A stretch of DNA of 64,000 nucleotides. Source: Typha latifolia (lineage: Eukaryota > Streptophyta > Magnoliopsida > Poales > Typhaceae). The position numbers and the translations under genes are program-made. The notes beneath the pieces are model-generated. The model had not been told where the DNA came from, searched no databases, and saw only the letters and a program-made list of their open reading frames with translations. Positions 1 through 10,225 of the stretch are shown here, piece by piece. The stretch lies in NCBI GenBank assembly GCA_019914945.1, contig CM034112.1, positions 4,425,001 through 4,489,000 on the forward strand, in the 5' to 3' direction. Position 1 is the first letter of the stretch; every line of letters starts with the position of its first letter.

Positions 1-1413
1 TATAAAAATATAAGGTAGAAGTGTGGAGAAGAATCTAAAGCATAAAGTTGCAAAAATAGGTAGGTCTAAGACTAAGTATCCATGTGGCAAAAATAACTTC
101 ACAGAAAATGAAGGTTTTGTGTTTGGTGGCAAAGAAGTATCAAATAGTTACCTCCTTAGTTATGTTATGTACTTATGTTACCGTGGTTGTTAAAATTGAA
201 AGGGAGACTGCAAATAATGTTGCACACGATACTAGAGCTTAGAGAAGTGATTTTCTCTTCTAGGCTATAGGTATATGATTTCTTGTCTCCTAGGATATCT
301 TCGAAGATTTTTGAAGTTGAAGGAAAAACTTTTGCAATATTTATGGGATAGACCGTCTCATTGGCAAGAATTAAGATAATAGGGAAGATGTTAAAAAGGA
401 AGTCTTGGCTGGATTGGAATGCTTAGATGAATGTGTGATGGGCTGATGGCGATAGAGAAAATATTAAAAAAGTGATTATAATCTGGTGAAGTTTGAAAGT
501 AACAATAATCAATTTGATATCTGGGAATCATTTAAGATGCCTTAGATAAGTCTAGTGGAAACCACCTAGTGCACAAACAACAATGGGGACTTGATACTAG
601 TAAAAGGTAGTAGAAAGAGGAAACATAGCCCAAAAAACTCTAGAGAATGGATTCTTTGTTTAGCATGCCATACCCTTACACGATACATATCGGATATGGA
701 TGCATATCTTATGTGGATAAGGCTTGGATCCAATAGGGATATGTATGGATGGATACAATTAGATATGCGAGGGGATATGACAAGTATTTAAGCCTATTAG
801 TTATCTATTCTATCATGCAAGATGTGGGAGCTTTCAAATTCGTTGAAGCTGTAGTGCCATTTTTGTAAAGGATGATTGTTGTGGGCTTGTGCCACTTTGG
901 TTTTGTAGATGATGATGCCTTTTTCCTGGTGGTAGCATTGTTTTAGGGCAAAATAGGACAAGTCTACCATCTTCCTCTTTCTCTTTTTTTTTTCCTTTTT
1001 GTGTCCCATCTTTTTTCTCTCTCTTTCTCTTTTTCGACAGTGGCTCTGTTTGCCACAACCTTTTTGTGTACGAAAGAGAGCAATATCATACACTTTCTCC
1101 TTCTCCTCTCTCTCCATAGCTATACCTATCTTTCTATTTGTGGAAGTCAATTTATCTTTTCTTTTCTCATTCTCTTGGCTCATGCTCATTTTAAGAATAA
1201 TTTTTTTTAAATTCTGGAATGCAGCTTTTTATTTTAGAATAATAACTAAACATCATAATAGCCATATTATAAAATACAAATACTATTTATCAAAAGCATA
1301 TTTTATTTCACATTGACTCTATAACTATAATATAAGTGAACATAGAAATGATTAGTCGTAAAATAAATACCTCATTTTGGGAAACCTATTCTAGAATTGC
1401 CCTTATTTCTAAA

Positions 1414-2718
1414 GCACCCGTTTACTTTAAGAATAACAAAAGTCCTTATGCTAGAACACAACCTCTTATTCCAGAATAATAGCTAAACATCAAAATAGCC
1501 ATATTTCAGAATATAAACACTATTTATTAAAATTTTATTTTATATCACACACTAACCCAATTACCAATTTACCCTTCACTAAAACTTCTCTTAAATATCT
1601 TATTATAATTTATCACTCATCGCTTACTTTTTTCAAACATCTTATTATAATCTATTACTCATCTCTCCTCTCTCTCATATATCTTATCATATTTATCACT
1701 CCTCTCTTATCATTTTTTTATATTTTACACTAAATAAGTAACATTCAACTTAAGTAGCATAAATCTCAATAATTTAATATTTCTTCAAAATTAGCACATT
1801 TAAAAAGTATTGTTATATTAAATATTATTTTTATTGTATATACTTAAATATAAATATAAATATTATAAAATTATTAATAATATAGTATCTAATTGATAGA
1901 ATATTTTTTTATGAATTATCTTATTATTAAACTAATTTTTATATGTACTAATGACATCAAAAATATAAATAAACTAATATTTTATTGAATTAAATATTTA
2001 CTCATAGATAAATAATATATTAACTATTTAAAATATGCACTAAACTAATTAAATCTTTCTTCTTTAAATAATAAAGTAAGAAATTTGGGAAAAAATTTAA
2101 GCTGAAATAAAACATATGAAAGTGTAAATATTTTAATATTTTAATAATCTCATTTTGTAAAGATATATTAAACAATATATGTTCCATGTAAAATTAAATT
2201 TTTATTATTTTCGACTATAAAATATGTAGAATTAAATGTAAAAAAAGACAAGTATTAATAAACCAATATTTTATAAAATTAAAATATATTTAATTATAAT
2301 AATAAATTTGTATAAGCATTGTATACCTACCTTTCAAACATTGCATTGCATATTTATTTTTCTAGTATTGCATTGCATATCTATCTATCTAGATTGTATA
2401 CGTAATGTCTTAGCCTAGCAGTGCATATGTAATGCCCTAGCTTAGTATTGCATACGTAACTCCCAAGCTTACATACATAAAATATATTAATTTATTTACC
2501 ATCTATTCTATCAATCTGCTTTAAATCAAATTGAAGGGTATTTTAGTAAATTTTTTTTACTTTTACTTTATATCATATCATACATAATTATTACACACTT
2601 ATTTTAGAATACAAATAAATATATGAATAGTTATTTTTAGAATAAATCCCTCATTTTGATAATAATAATTCTTATTTGTTTTTCTTATTTCACCTCTATT
2701 CCTAATGTGAATAAGGCC
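1414..2718. mobile_element. 1.3-kb PIF/Harbinger-like non-autonomous element, copy 1
   Basis: Aligns by eye along most of its length with 15019-16420 in the same orientation. Shared pieces include GAATAATAGCTAAACATC near the left, CTCATTTTGATAATAA near the right, and the end ATGTGAATAAGGCC. The base triplet AAA directly flanks both ends. Near 2318-2476 it carries tandem GCATTGCATA / CATACGTAACTCC units of about 36 bp, also present in the other copy. No transposase is visible. A truncated relative lies immediately left at about 1215-1410. The superfamily is inferred from 3-bp flanks and GGCC-type ends. Confidence 0.55.
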
Positions 2719-3217
2719 AAAGTGAAGGAGGCACAGGAGCTTTCTTTGGTTTACACTTTAGAAACCAAATTTGAAATTACAAAGGATAAATATAGCTCAA
2801 TTTTACTAAATCTGTAAGTCATTCTATACAGATAGCATTTGGTGCTAGAACTTTGCAAAATATTCTTTAATAGGAATCAAAGGGAAAATTTAGTTTTCCC
2901 CAAATTTTACTCTAAATTAAAAAAATTAATATTTTAAATTTATTCAAATTGGGTCAAAATTGGTGTAGGAACATATTAAATTAATTCTGTATAAATTGAT
3001 TTGAATCCAAAATACATTTTTAAGATAAAATGTCAACATATTTAGAATTTATGAATATTTGGGTGTGGAATACAAATGATAATGCATCGCTTTGGAGAAC
3101 TGAAAGAAATTAGATAAGATGGGGAAAGGTATTCCAATGTAATTGCTGGCTAAAATTAAATATATGCAATGATTCTTATTACAAGGTGAAAGCATATATG
3201 TTAGAAGATATCTGGGT

Positions 3218-3442
3218 GTGGAAGCAAACCTTACCCCTAAGGTAAATGGTCAACATATTTTGGAGATGAGAAGGGTTGTGGAGGAGGCTGAATTAAGAAT
3301 AAATACTCTATTCCTAGACAAGTTGCGTTACCAAAATCAACACGACCTTCATCTTCTAGAGGTTTACGGTTTGAGATTGAAACATCAAAATGAGAGACCT
3401 TTGAGCCTAGGAAGTGGAGAGCATCTTGAGAAGCTGCTATGA
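3218..3442 (+). other. Unidentified coding-like segment
   Basis: An uninterrupted frame with ordinary-protein composition, unusual in this AT-rich tract: EMRRVVEEAELRINTLFLDK then QHDLHLLEVYGLRLKHQNER. It looks like a charged, possibly coiled-coil segment. It has no ATG of its own (the frame opens at GTG) and a stop soon after. A plausible acceptor or donor does not clearly frame it. It does not match any VPS8 region I know. It could be a captured gene fragment, a pseudogene exon, or chance. Confidence 0.3.
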
Positions 3443-3791
3443 GAAAATGTTGTTCAATTAGCTACTTGCAATTAATTAGATTGCAAAATTGCTAGAATGT
3501 TTTATTCTGACATAGCTTTTTATCTTTTCTAGGAATCATTGTTTTGAAAAGTGGGGTGCGACACCGCCCACCTCGTAAAGCGGTAGATGGTGGTGATTTG
3601 GCGGCTGATACCACCCCCCATGTTTGGAACCACTCCTTTTGGTCCTCTCTCATGTTGGGAACTACTTTTTTTTTTCTCTCACCTATCTCTCACCCTCTCA
3701 TTGATTTCCACGTGTCACCCATTAACTCACTCCACACTCTCATAGTTGTCCCGAACCCATCCTCTCTCACAGCTGATAGTAATATACTAAT

Positions 3792-4986
3792 CAGTGATGG
3801 CCGTGCCACTGGCACAGGGCGTGTCGAGCAGCATGCCTCGGCACGCCCCCCTCGTGCTAGTGGCACGCCCCCTGTGCCAGTGGCACACATTTATAATATT
3901 TTTAATAAATTTTTTAGGATATTTAGAGATATTTTTTGGTCTTTGGTATGTCAATATTTGATATTTGTCTAAATATATGTATTAAAATTTAAAATCTACA
4001 TTACAATATTTTATCTTTAGATTATTTTTGTAAATAATCTATTTTATTAAAGATAACATAACAGTTGAATATAAATATTATTCAACACATAATATGATTG
4101 AATACATTCATTAAAATTAATATTAATGATTAACACTCCATAATATAATTGAACACATAATAACATTCAATATATAATTGATCATTCAATATATAATTGA
4201 TAATAGTTCAATAATTAAAACTAATATCTAGTTGAACGTAGAATGACGAGAAAGATCAAAGACTTCATTTGCTGGCATAAAAATAACACCGGAATGTTGC
4301 GTTAAATATTGTCGATATTCTTCAAAACTCATCCACTGATAATATTGCTCATTATAACATCTCACATAGTCTTCATACAAATAAGAATTTTGTAATTCTT
4401 TGATGATATGATATGAATATTGAATATGCATGGGAACGACCAGCACCGGCACAGGCACAAACACACCATAAGCATATACAGATTGTGGATATGGAGTATA
4501 ATAAGGGTGTTGCAGCTCTGGTAGGTGTGATTGATATGATGGTAATGATGATGAACTCATATCATCCTGTGGACGCACCTCTCCTGATGTCCTGGTACCT
4601 ATAGACTCAAGTTTTTCCCTCATCTGATTGTAATCATATTGAGCTTGAGATGGTCCATTTTTTTCTTTCTCCTGATAAATTTGGTTTTGTGGTTATCTAG
4701 GTCTGGCAAATGAGTTGTCATTCTAATTTTAAAAAATGACAAATAAGTTGTCATTTCAAATATGACAAATAAGTTGTCATTTTAAAAATAACAAATGACA
4801 AAAGTTAATTGATGAAAATAAGAAAAAGTAAAAAAAAAAAGGTTTCAAATGTCATATCATGGTTGTTAGGAAAATAAGTAAAGTTGATTTGATAAAAATT
4901 GATGGAAATAGAAAACTTTTAAAAAAAATGTCTTTACATTGGCACATGACCGGCACGGGGCGTGTCGACCGGCACGGCCATCCTTG
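3792..4986 (-). mobile_element. hAT-family element with perfect 8-bp target duplication, copy 1
   Basis: Terminal inverted repeats start CAGTGATGGCCGTGCC at 3792 and, on the other strand, CAAGGATGGCCGTGCC ending at 4986. Both sides are flanked by the identical octamer ATACTAAT (3784-3791 and 4987-4994), the duplication size of hAT elements. Inside, on the minus strand (4228-4623), an open frame rich in Tyr, Gln and Ser ends MPANEVFDLSRHSTFN. It resembles the tail that follows the dimerisation domain of plant hAT transposases, so this is probably a deletion derivative. It appears to sit inside an older GCGGTAGGCGG-type repeat (about 3540-5190). Confidence 0.85.
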
Positions 4987-6174
4987 ATACTAATATATAT
5001 CTAATAGTTTATATATATATTGTTTTGGTTGTAAATTACACTATTAAAATATTTATATACATATAATATACTATATTAGTATATATTATATATAATTATC
5101 TTTTATTTTTATATATTAAAAACCTACTTCACTTTGACGCTCACCTTTCGCCTTGGGGCTAGACAGCAAGGTGATCGATTGCTACCTACTACCAATTTTC
5201 AATACATTACTAGGAACCTTTGCAGCTATTAATCAAAGATCCAATTATTTTCCCTATGTATATAATAATTGAGAACCATATTAGAAAGAGCAAACATTGT
5301 AATATATTGGACCCTATCAAAAGCACATGGAGGGAAAAATATGTTAACATTGAGTATGATTGTTAGATAGATACATAGTGGAGGCCAAATTGAGTTATCC
5401 ATGGTGCTGATGCAACTCTTCAAAATTTGGCACTCAAGTTACTTAGACAACCGTGCTTGCCTTCACATTGCAAGAGGAACTGAAGAATGTACTCATTCAT
5501 TTATTCAATAAAGAGAAACAATATTATCCCAGGACAAGCAAAAAATCTGATGTTTGTGTGTAGTGTCTTCGTCTCTCTCTAGGAAATCACCAGAATACAT
5601 GAAAGGAGAGACTATGATGTAGGCTTTTGGGGGATGCATTTGATTCATTCACTGGAGTGGGTATACTAGAAATTGCTGATCTTTTGCTTGGTGAACCAAA
5701 TTTTGACCCTCATTTTCATCTTTGAAGGTAATGATGGCGAGAATGGGCAAATTGAAGATGAAAATAAATGTCCAATTTAGTAGCAACGACTCTCTAGTTT
5801 TATTTTGTCCACTCTAATCATTTTGGTCATTTGGTGCATGAACTTATTTAATATATGTATGAACTAATGATGGATACTTCTTTAGTGGTTGTCTTTTAAT
5901 GAACTTTTGGTGCTATGAATTGATATATATTGGATGGAATGGTATACATTTTTTAATATATATGATATATCATATATGTATTGGTTGTTAGTAGACAGAA
6001 TTTTTTATGTTATTATTATCTTTTATTTTGTAAACATGATGTTTTCAAGGATTCACCATATCCCCATATCCATTTTTCATATCTATACCTATCGTTCACT
6101 TTTGGTAGAAAGTGGAATAAGATAAGTGACGATGCATGCCTAGATAGAGCTAAATTGTGGAAAATGATTCACAT

Positions 6175-6830
6175 AGTTCTAAAAGCACGGATACAGAAAC
6201 AGAATACAAGGATATGGAGATACGAATACGGCATGGGTACGCCAATAAATAAATAATATATTGTCAACCAATATAACATATGGTAAAAAATGATTATATC
6301 CCAGAAATGATAAGATAAAAGAAAAGAAAGCTACAAATTTAATATCTACATGCCTAAAAATTTAGAATAATATTGTAACAAAAATTAATATGAAACTCAA
6401 AATATTAGTGAAACATTAAAATCTAATTCAACTATTAATTTATAATTAATTTGGATCTTTAAATGGCTTTCAAGTGATATGTTTAATTCATTATCAAATA
6501 AACAAAACCTTAAAGTATCATGAATGATTGGATAATTGAATATACATATAAAGTATATATTTTATATCATCTGCTAGCAAAATGAAAAAGGATTGGATGA
6601 TCAAGAAATGTATTAGAGTCGTATCTTGTCGTACCAGAGCTATGTCGACATCGTTTTAGAGCCTTATCCCATCGTATAAGAGTCGTATCGACATCATATA
6701 GGTGTCATACCGTAGCCGTATTGGAGAATTAAAATTAATTTTTTAAATTCAGATACTCCTCTAGCTGTATCCAATACGTATCAGATATCGGTACGGAGGG
6801 GTAAATGAAGTATTCTTGCTTCATAGACGT
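6175..6830. repeat. GATACG-rich dispersed repeat
   Basis: Starts AAAAGCACGGATACAG and ends TTCTTGCTTCATAGAC, with scattered GTATCGACATC and CCGTATTGGAG motifs between. The flanks show a loosely matching 9-mer (ATAGTTCTA left, GTAGTTCAT right, 6-7 matches), so a Mutator-like origin is possible but weak. The interior is AT-rich and non-coding. Confidence 0.35.
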
Positions 6831-7899
6831 AGTTCATCTAAGTAATTGGGCTCTAAGCCCGCTATATGGTTCTTCTTTGGGTCTACCTATTTGCAAACAA
6901 TACTTGCTTTTAATTTTTCCTGTGGGCTTTCTTTTCTTAGGATATGAAGCCACAAAGGACGCATGCATAACATATCATTTGGAAGATCTGCTTGTTCCAC
7001 TAGTTCAAATTATTAAGCATGTTCTTAGGTTTTTTTTCTTTCTAAAAGTTACTGCCATTGACCAAGGGAAGGTGAGAGGTGAGGTGGGCCCATTCTATTA
7101 TGGGGCCAATGGTGTAATAGGCCAATGGTGTAATAGTGTTATATTAATGTGACTGACGTACAAAATATTCTTTTCTTATGTTCCCCCCTAGTCACTCTGG
7201 AAAGTTTCTTTTCGAATCAATTTTTTCATTTCTGCTAAATTACTTCTGTATTTTCATTGAATTTGTCTACCATGGCAAAAAATATCAAATGGTACCTATT
7301 GTTTAAACCAATAAATTAAGCCATTATACATAAACTCAAAAATTTCAACTTTGCTTTATCATTTTGTCAGTCTGAATAGGCTATTTGCAGAAAAAAGCCC
7401 TTAGGTTTTAATAATAGTAAAATTGGGTTCTCAAAATTGAATGCGTTTGAACTAGTGCTGTGAAAAGCGCCTGTGGTATGTGGATGGTCATGTGACTACT
7501 TAATGCCTATTTAGTATGTAGGTGCATATGCAGGCACATATGCCGCTATATGGTAAAAATATTAAAAATAAATTATATATAATTTTACCTTTCTAGTATA
7601 TTGAATATTTTAGAATAACAAGCTAATTGTAAGGTAAAAATTGCAAAGTAATATGTGAAGAGTCATTTTTATCATTTTCTATCCACTAAGAATGCTACTT
7701 TCTAGTCATGCAATTACTCAACAAATAAATGTCAAGTATAGTAAGTTGCATTAAAAAAAAAAACAATAAAAAATATTATGAAGTGCTATAAATATCTCCA
7801 TATTATGACAAAACACTTTCATATGCATTGAGGATGTGTATGCATATGCGGTCAATATGCATACATTGGCGGTCAATATACAGGAAATATGCAAGTAGG

Positions 7900-8060
7900 G
7901 GTGTCAAAATAAATGAGCAGCTCAATCTAGGCTCGACTAAGGCTCGGCTTAGGCTCGAATCGAATATAAATGAATCGAGCCTGAGCCAAATTTCAGGCTT
8001 GAAATGAATTTCAAGCTGAGCTTGAGCACAAGCCGGTTCGCTCAAGCTCGGGTCAATAAG
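7900..8060. repeat. GCTCGAG/AAGCTCG-type dispersed repeat fragment
   Basis: Dense GGCTCGACTAAGGCTCGG, AATGAATCGAGCC and CTCAAGCTCGGG motifs. The same word family recurs at 23330-23780 and 63570-63670. This is a common plant dispersed repeat type whose class I cannot fix from here. Confidence 0.5.
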
Positions 8061-8082
8061 CTCGAAATTATTATTTATCAAT

Positions 8083-8122
8083 GTATATATATATATATAT
8101 ATTTATTTATATATATATATTT
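8083..8122. repeat. AT/TTTA microsatellite
   Basis: Runs of alternating TA interrupted by TTTAT, about 230 bases before the first visible VPS8 exon. Confidence 0.8.
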
Positions 8123-8355
8123 ATATTCATATGAGGGTGCACGTGGTCAATTGGCAGGTGCATATGCATCTACAGCTTATATGCGGTCAGATTGTATATG
8201 AGGACAGCATAATGCATATGTGAGGCGGTTGACCTAGCACCATCTTTTATGTGCTTGCATATACAATCTATGCAGCCGGTTTTCAAAACAATGGTCTGAA
8301 CATCTTGTTGGTAAGATGGCTTATGGGAATTGAACACTTATGGTTTTACTTTCAG

Positions 8356-10225
8356 GTGCTGATTTTTGGGACCCATGGTGAGAAAGTTCAATCATCTGTG
8401 ACTTCTATGTGCTTCAACCAGCAAGGTGACCTTCTATTAGCAGGATATGGTGATGGTCATCTAACAGTTTGGGATGTACAGAAAGTGGCGGCAGCAAAAG
8501 TAATTATTGGGGAGCATACTGCGCCAGTAGTGCATGCGTTGTTTCTGGGTCAAGATTCACAAGTTACACGCCAATTTAAAGCTATTACTGGAGATTCCAA
8601 GGGGCTAGTTGTATTGCACACTTTCTCAGTTTTCTCTGTTGTTCCTTTGCTCAATCGTTTCTCTGTTAAGACCCAGGTCTGAAGGAATTGTCTCCTAGTT
8701 ATGACCAATTTCAATTTGACCTTCAATGTTCTACATGCAAAATGGTTTATGTTACATGATACCATCTGTTCTTGCAGTGCCTTCTTGATGGACCAAAAAA
8801 TGGTATTGTATTATCTGCTTGTCCTCTTTTAGTGGACAGCTCAAATAGTTTGAGCAACATATCTGCCCAGGGCAACTCAGCAATTTCTACTAGTGGTCTT
8901 GGTAGCATGGTGGGAGGTGTTGTTGGAGGTGTAGTTGGAGGAGAGGGCGGATGGAAGCTTTTCAATGAAGGTTCTTCTTTTGTAGAAGAAGGTGTGGTCA
9001 TATTTGTCACCCATCAAAATGCTCTGGTGGTATGGAGCCTTCATGTGATAATGGAAAATTTAATTAGGATTTATGTTGTCCATTATTGCCTGAACCAAGT
9101 GGAAAATCTTACTCTGAAGATTAGCTTTACTATTGCATTTTCCTTTTCAGGTTAGGCTGAGTCCAAATGTGGAAGTTTATGAGAAATTTTCAAGACCAGA
9201 GGGGGCACGAGAAGGCTCAATGCCTTATACTGCATGGAAATGTACAACGCTCTTACATGATTCATCTCTTGGTGAGCTTTAATGCATTTCATCACCAAAT
9301 TTTGTACTGATTTCTATAGAAGTAGTTATATTCTTTGGCAAACATGAAAAATCTGCAGATGCATCTGAGAGAGTTTCATGGCTTGCAATTGCATGGGATC
9401 GTCAGGTCCAAGTGGCAAAGTTGGTTAAATCTGAGATGAAAAGGCACAAGGAATGGAACCTTGATAGTGCAGCAATTGGTGTAGCCTGGTTAGATGATCA
9501 GGTACTGAAAAGGTCTATTTGCTGACTGATGCTCATACTCTTTTTCTAGATATCTATTATGGATGGATTGAGCTTTTGTTTTATTTTCCAGATGTTGTTG
9601 GTTCTTACCTTTAGAGGACAGCTTTGCTTGTTTTCCAAAGATGGGAACGAGCTTCACAGGACCAGTTTTGTTCTTGATGGTTTGGAAATTGATGACATCA
9701 TCACATATCATACCCACTTCTCTAATGTTTTTGGTAATCCAGAAAAGGCTTATCACAATTCAGTTGCAGTAAGAGGAGCTACTGTGTACATACTTGGGCC
9801 CATGCACCTCATAGTTTCTCGTCTTCTTCCTTGGAAAGAACGAATTCAAGTACTACAGAGGGCAGGTGACTGGATGGGTGCACTTGACATGGCAATGAGG
9901 CTTTATGATGGCCATTCAGAAGGTGTTATTGATCTCCCAAGAACAGTTGGTGCTATAAGGGAGGCCATAATGCCATTTCTAGTAGAGCTGCTATTATCAT
10001 ATGTAGATGAAGTTTTTTCTTATATTTCGGTTGCTGTTGGCAACCAGGTTGGGAAAGGGGGACCAGTGGAGGGTCCAAATTATGCTGATGGTTCTTTGCG
10101 GACTGAGATAGAGGAGCAATACGCTCGCGTGGGTGGTGTTGCAGTTGAATTTTGTGTTCACATCAAAAGGTCTGATATCCTGTTCGACAATATATTCTCC
10201 AAATTTGTTGCTGTTCAACATGGAG
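8356..10225 (+). CDS. VPS8: VPS8 exon block 1: end of WD40 beta-propeller and start of helical solenoid
   Basis: Five exons (8356-8676, 8778-9029, 9151-9271, 9359-9501, 9592-10225) give residues 1-490 of the visible part. A WD-repeat blade ends in [11 protein letters not shown] Gly/Val-rich linker ([14 protein letters not shown]) follows, then propeller strands with [20 protein letters not shown]. The solenoid begins at [20 protein letters not shown], and the last exon includes the conserved [12 protein letters not shown] segment. Exon 1 starts right after TTTCAG in phase 0. The residues that normally precede it (the first propeller blades and the acidic N-terminus) were not found in the 8.3 kb upstream. 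Confidence 0.92.

Larger units (their letters stand above)
1..8355. other. No exon recognised: probable large 5' intron of VPS8 filled with repeats
   Basis: The first 8.3 kb lacks any peptide matching the acidic N-terminus or first propeller blades of VPS8. Because exon 8356 starts mid-protein in phase 0 after a good acceptor, the donor must lie left of base 1, or the upstream exon is too diverged or missing. The stretch is strongly AT-rich. It holds a TAA/AAA-flanked element (1414-2718), an unidentified open segment (3218-3442), a hAT element (3792-4986), a GATACG-type repeat (about 6175-6830), a GCTCGAG-type repeat (about 7900-8060) and an AT microsatellite (8083-8122). Bases 1-1200 hold nothing I can name except a short gatac/gatatc-rich stretch at 670-790 related to the 6175-6830 repeat. 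Confidence 0.6.

Noticed and set aside
3544..3972. 142-residue frame with ATG
   Set aside because: It crosses the boundary of the hAT element and a GCGGTAG-type repeat, has no recognisable domain and no gene-like context.
6805..7152. 115-residue plus-strand frame
   Set aside because: Starts inside a repeat end, contains homopolymer-derived Phe runs, and has no recognisable domain or splice context.
9592..9594. ATG at the start of a long VPS8 exon as a true translation start
   Set aside because: It directly follows a TTTTCCAG acceptor, and the upstream exons join it in frame with conserved sequence, so this Met is internal.
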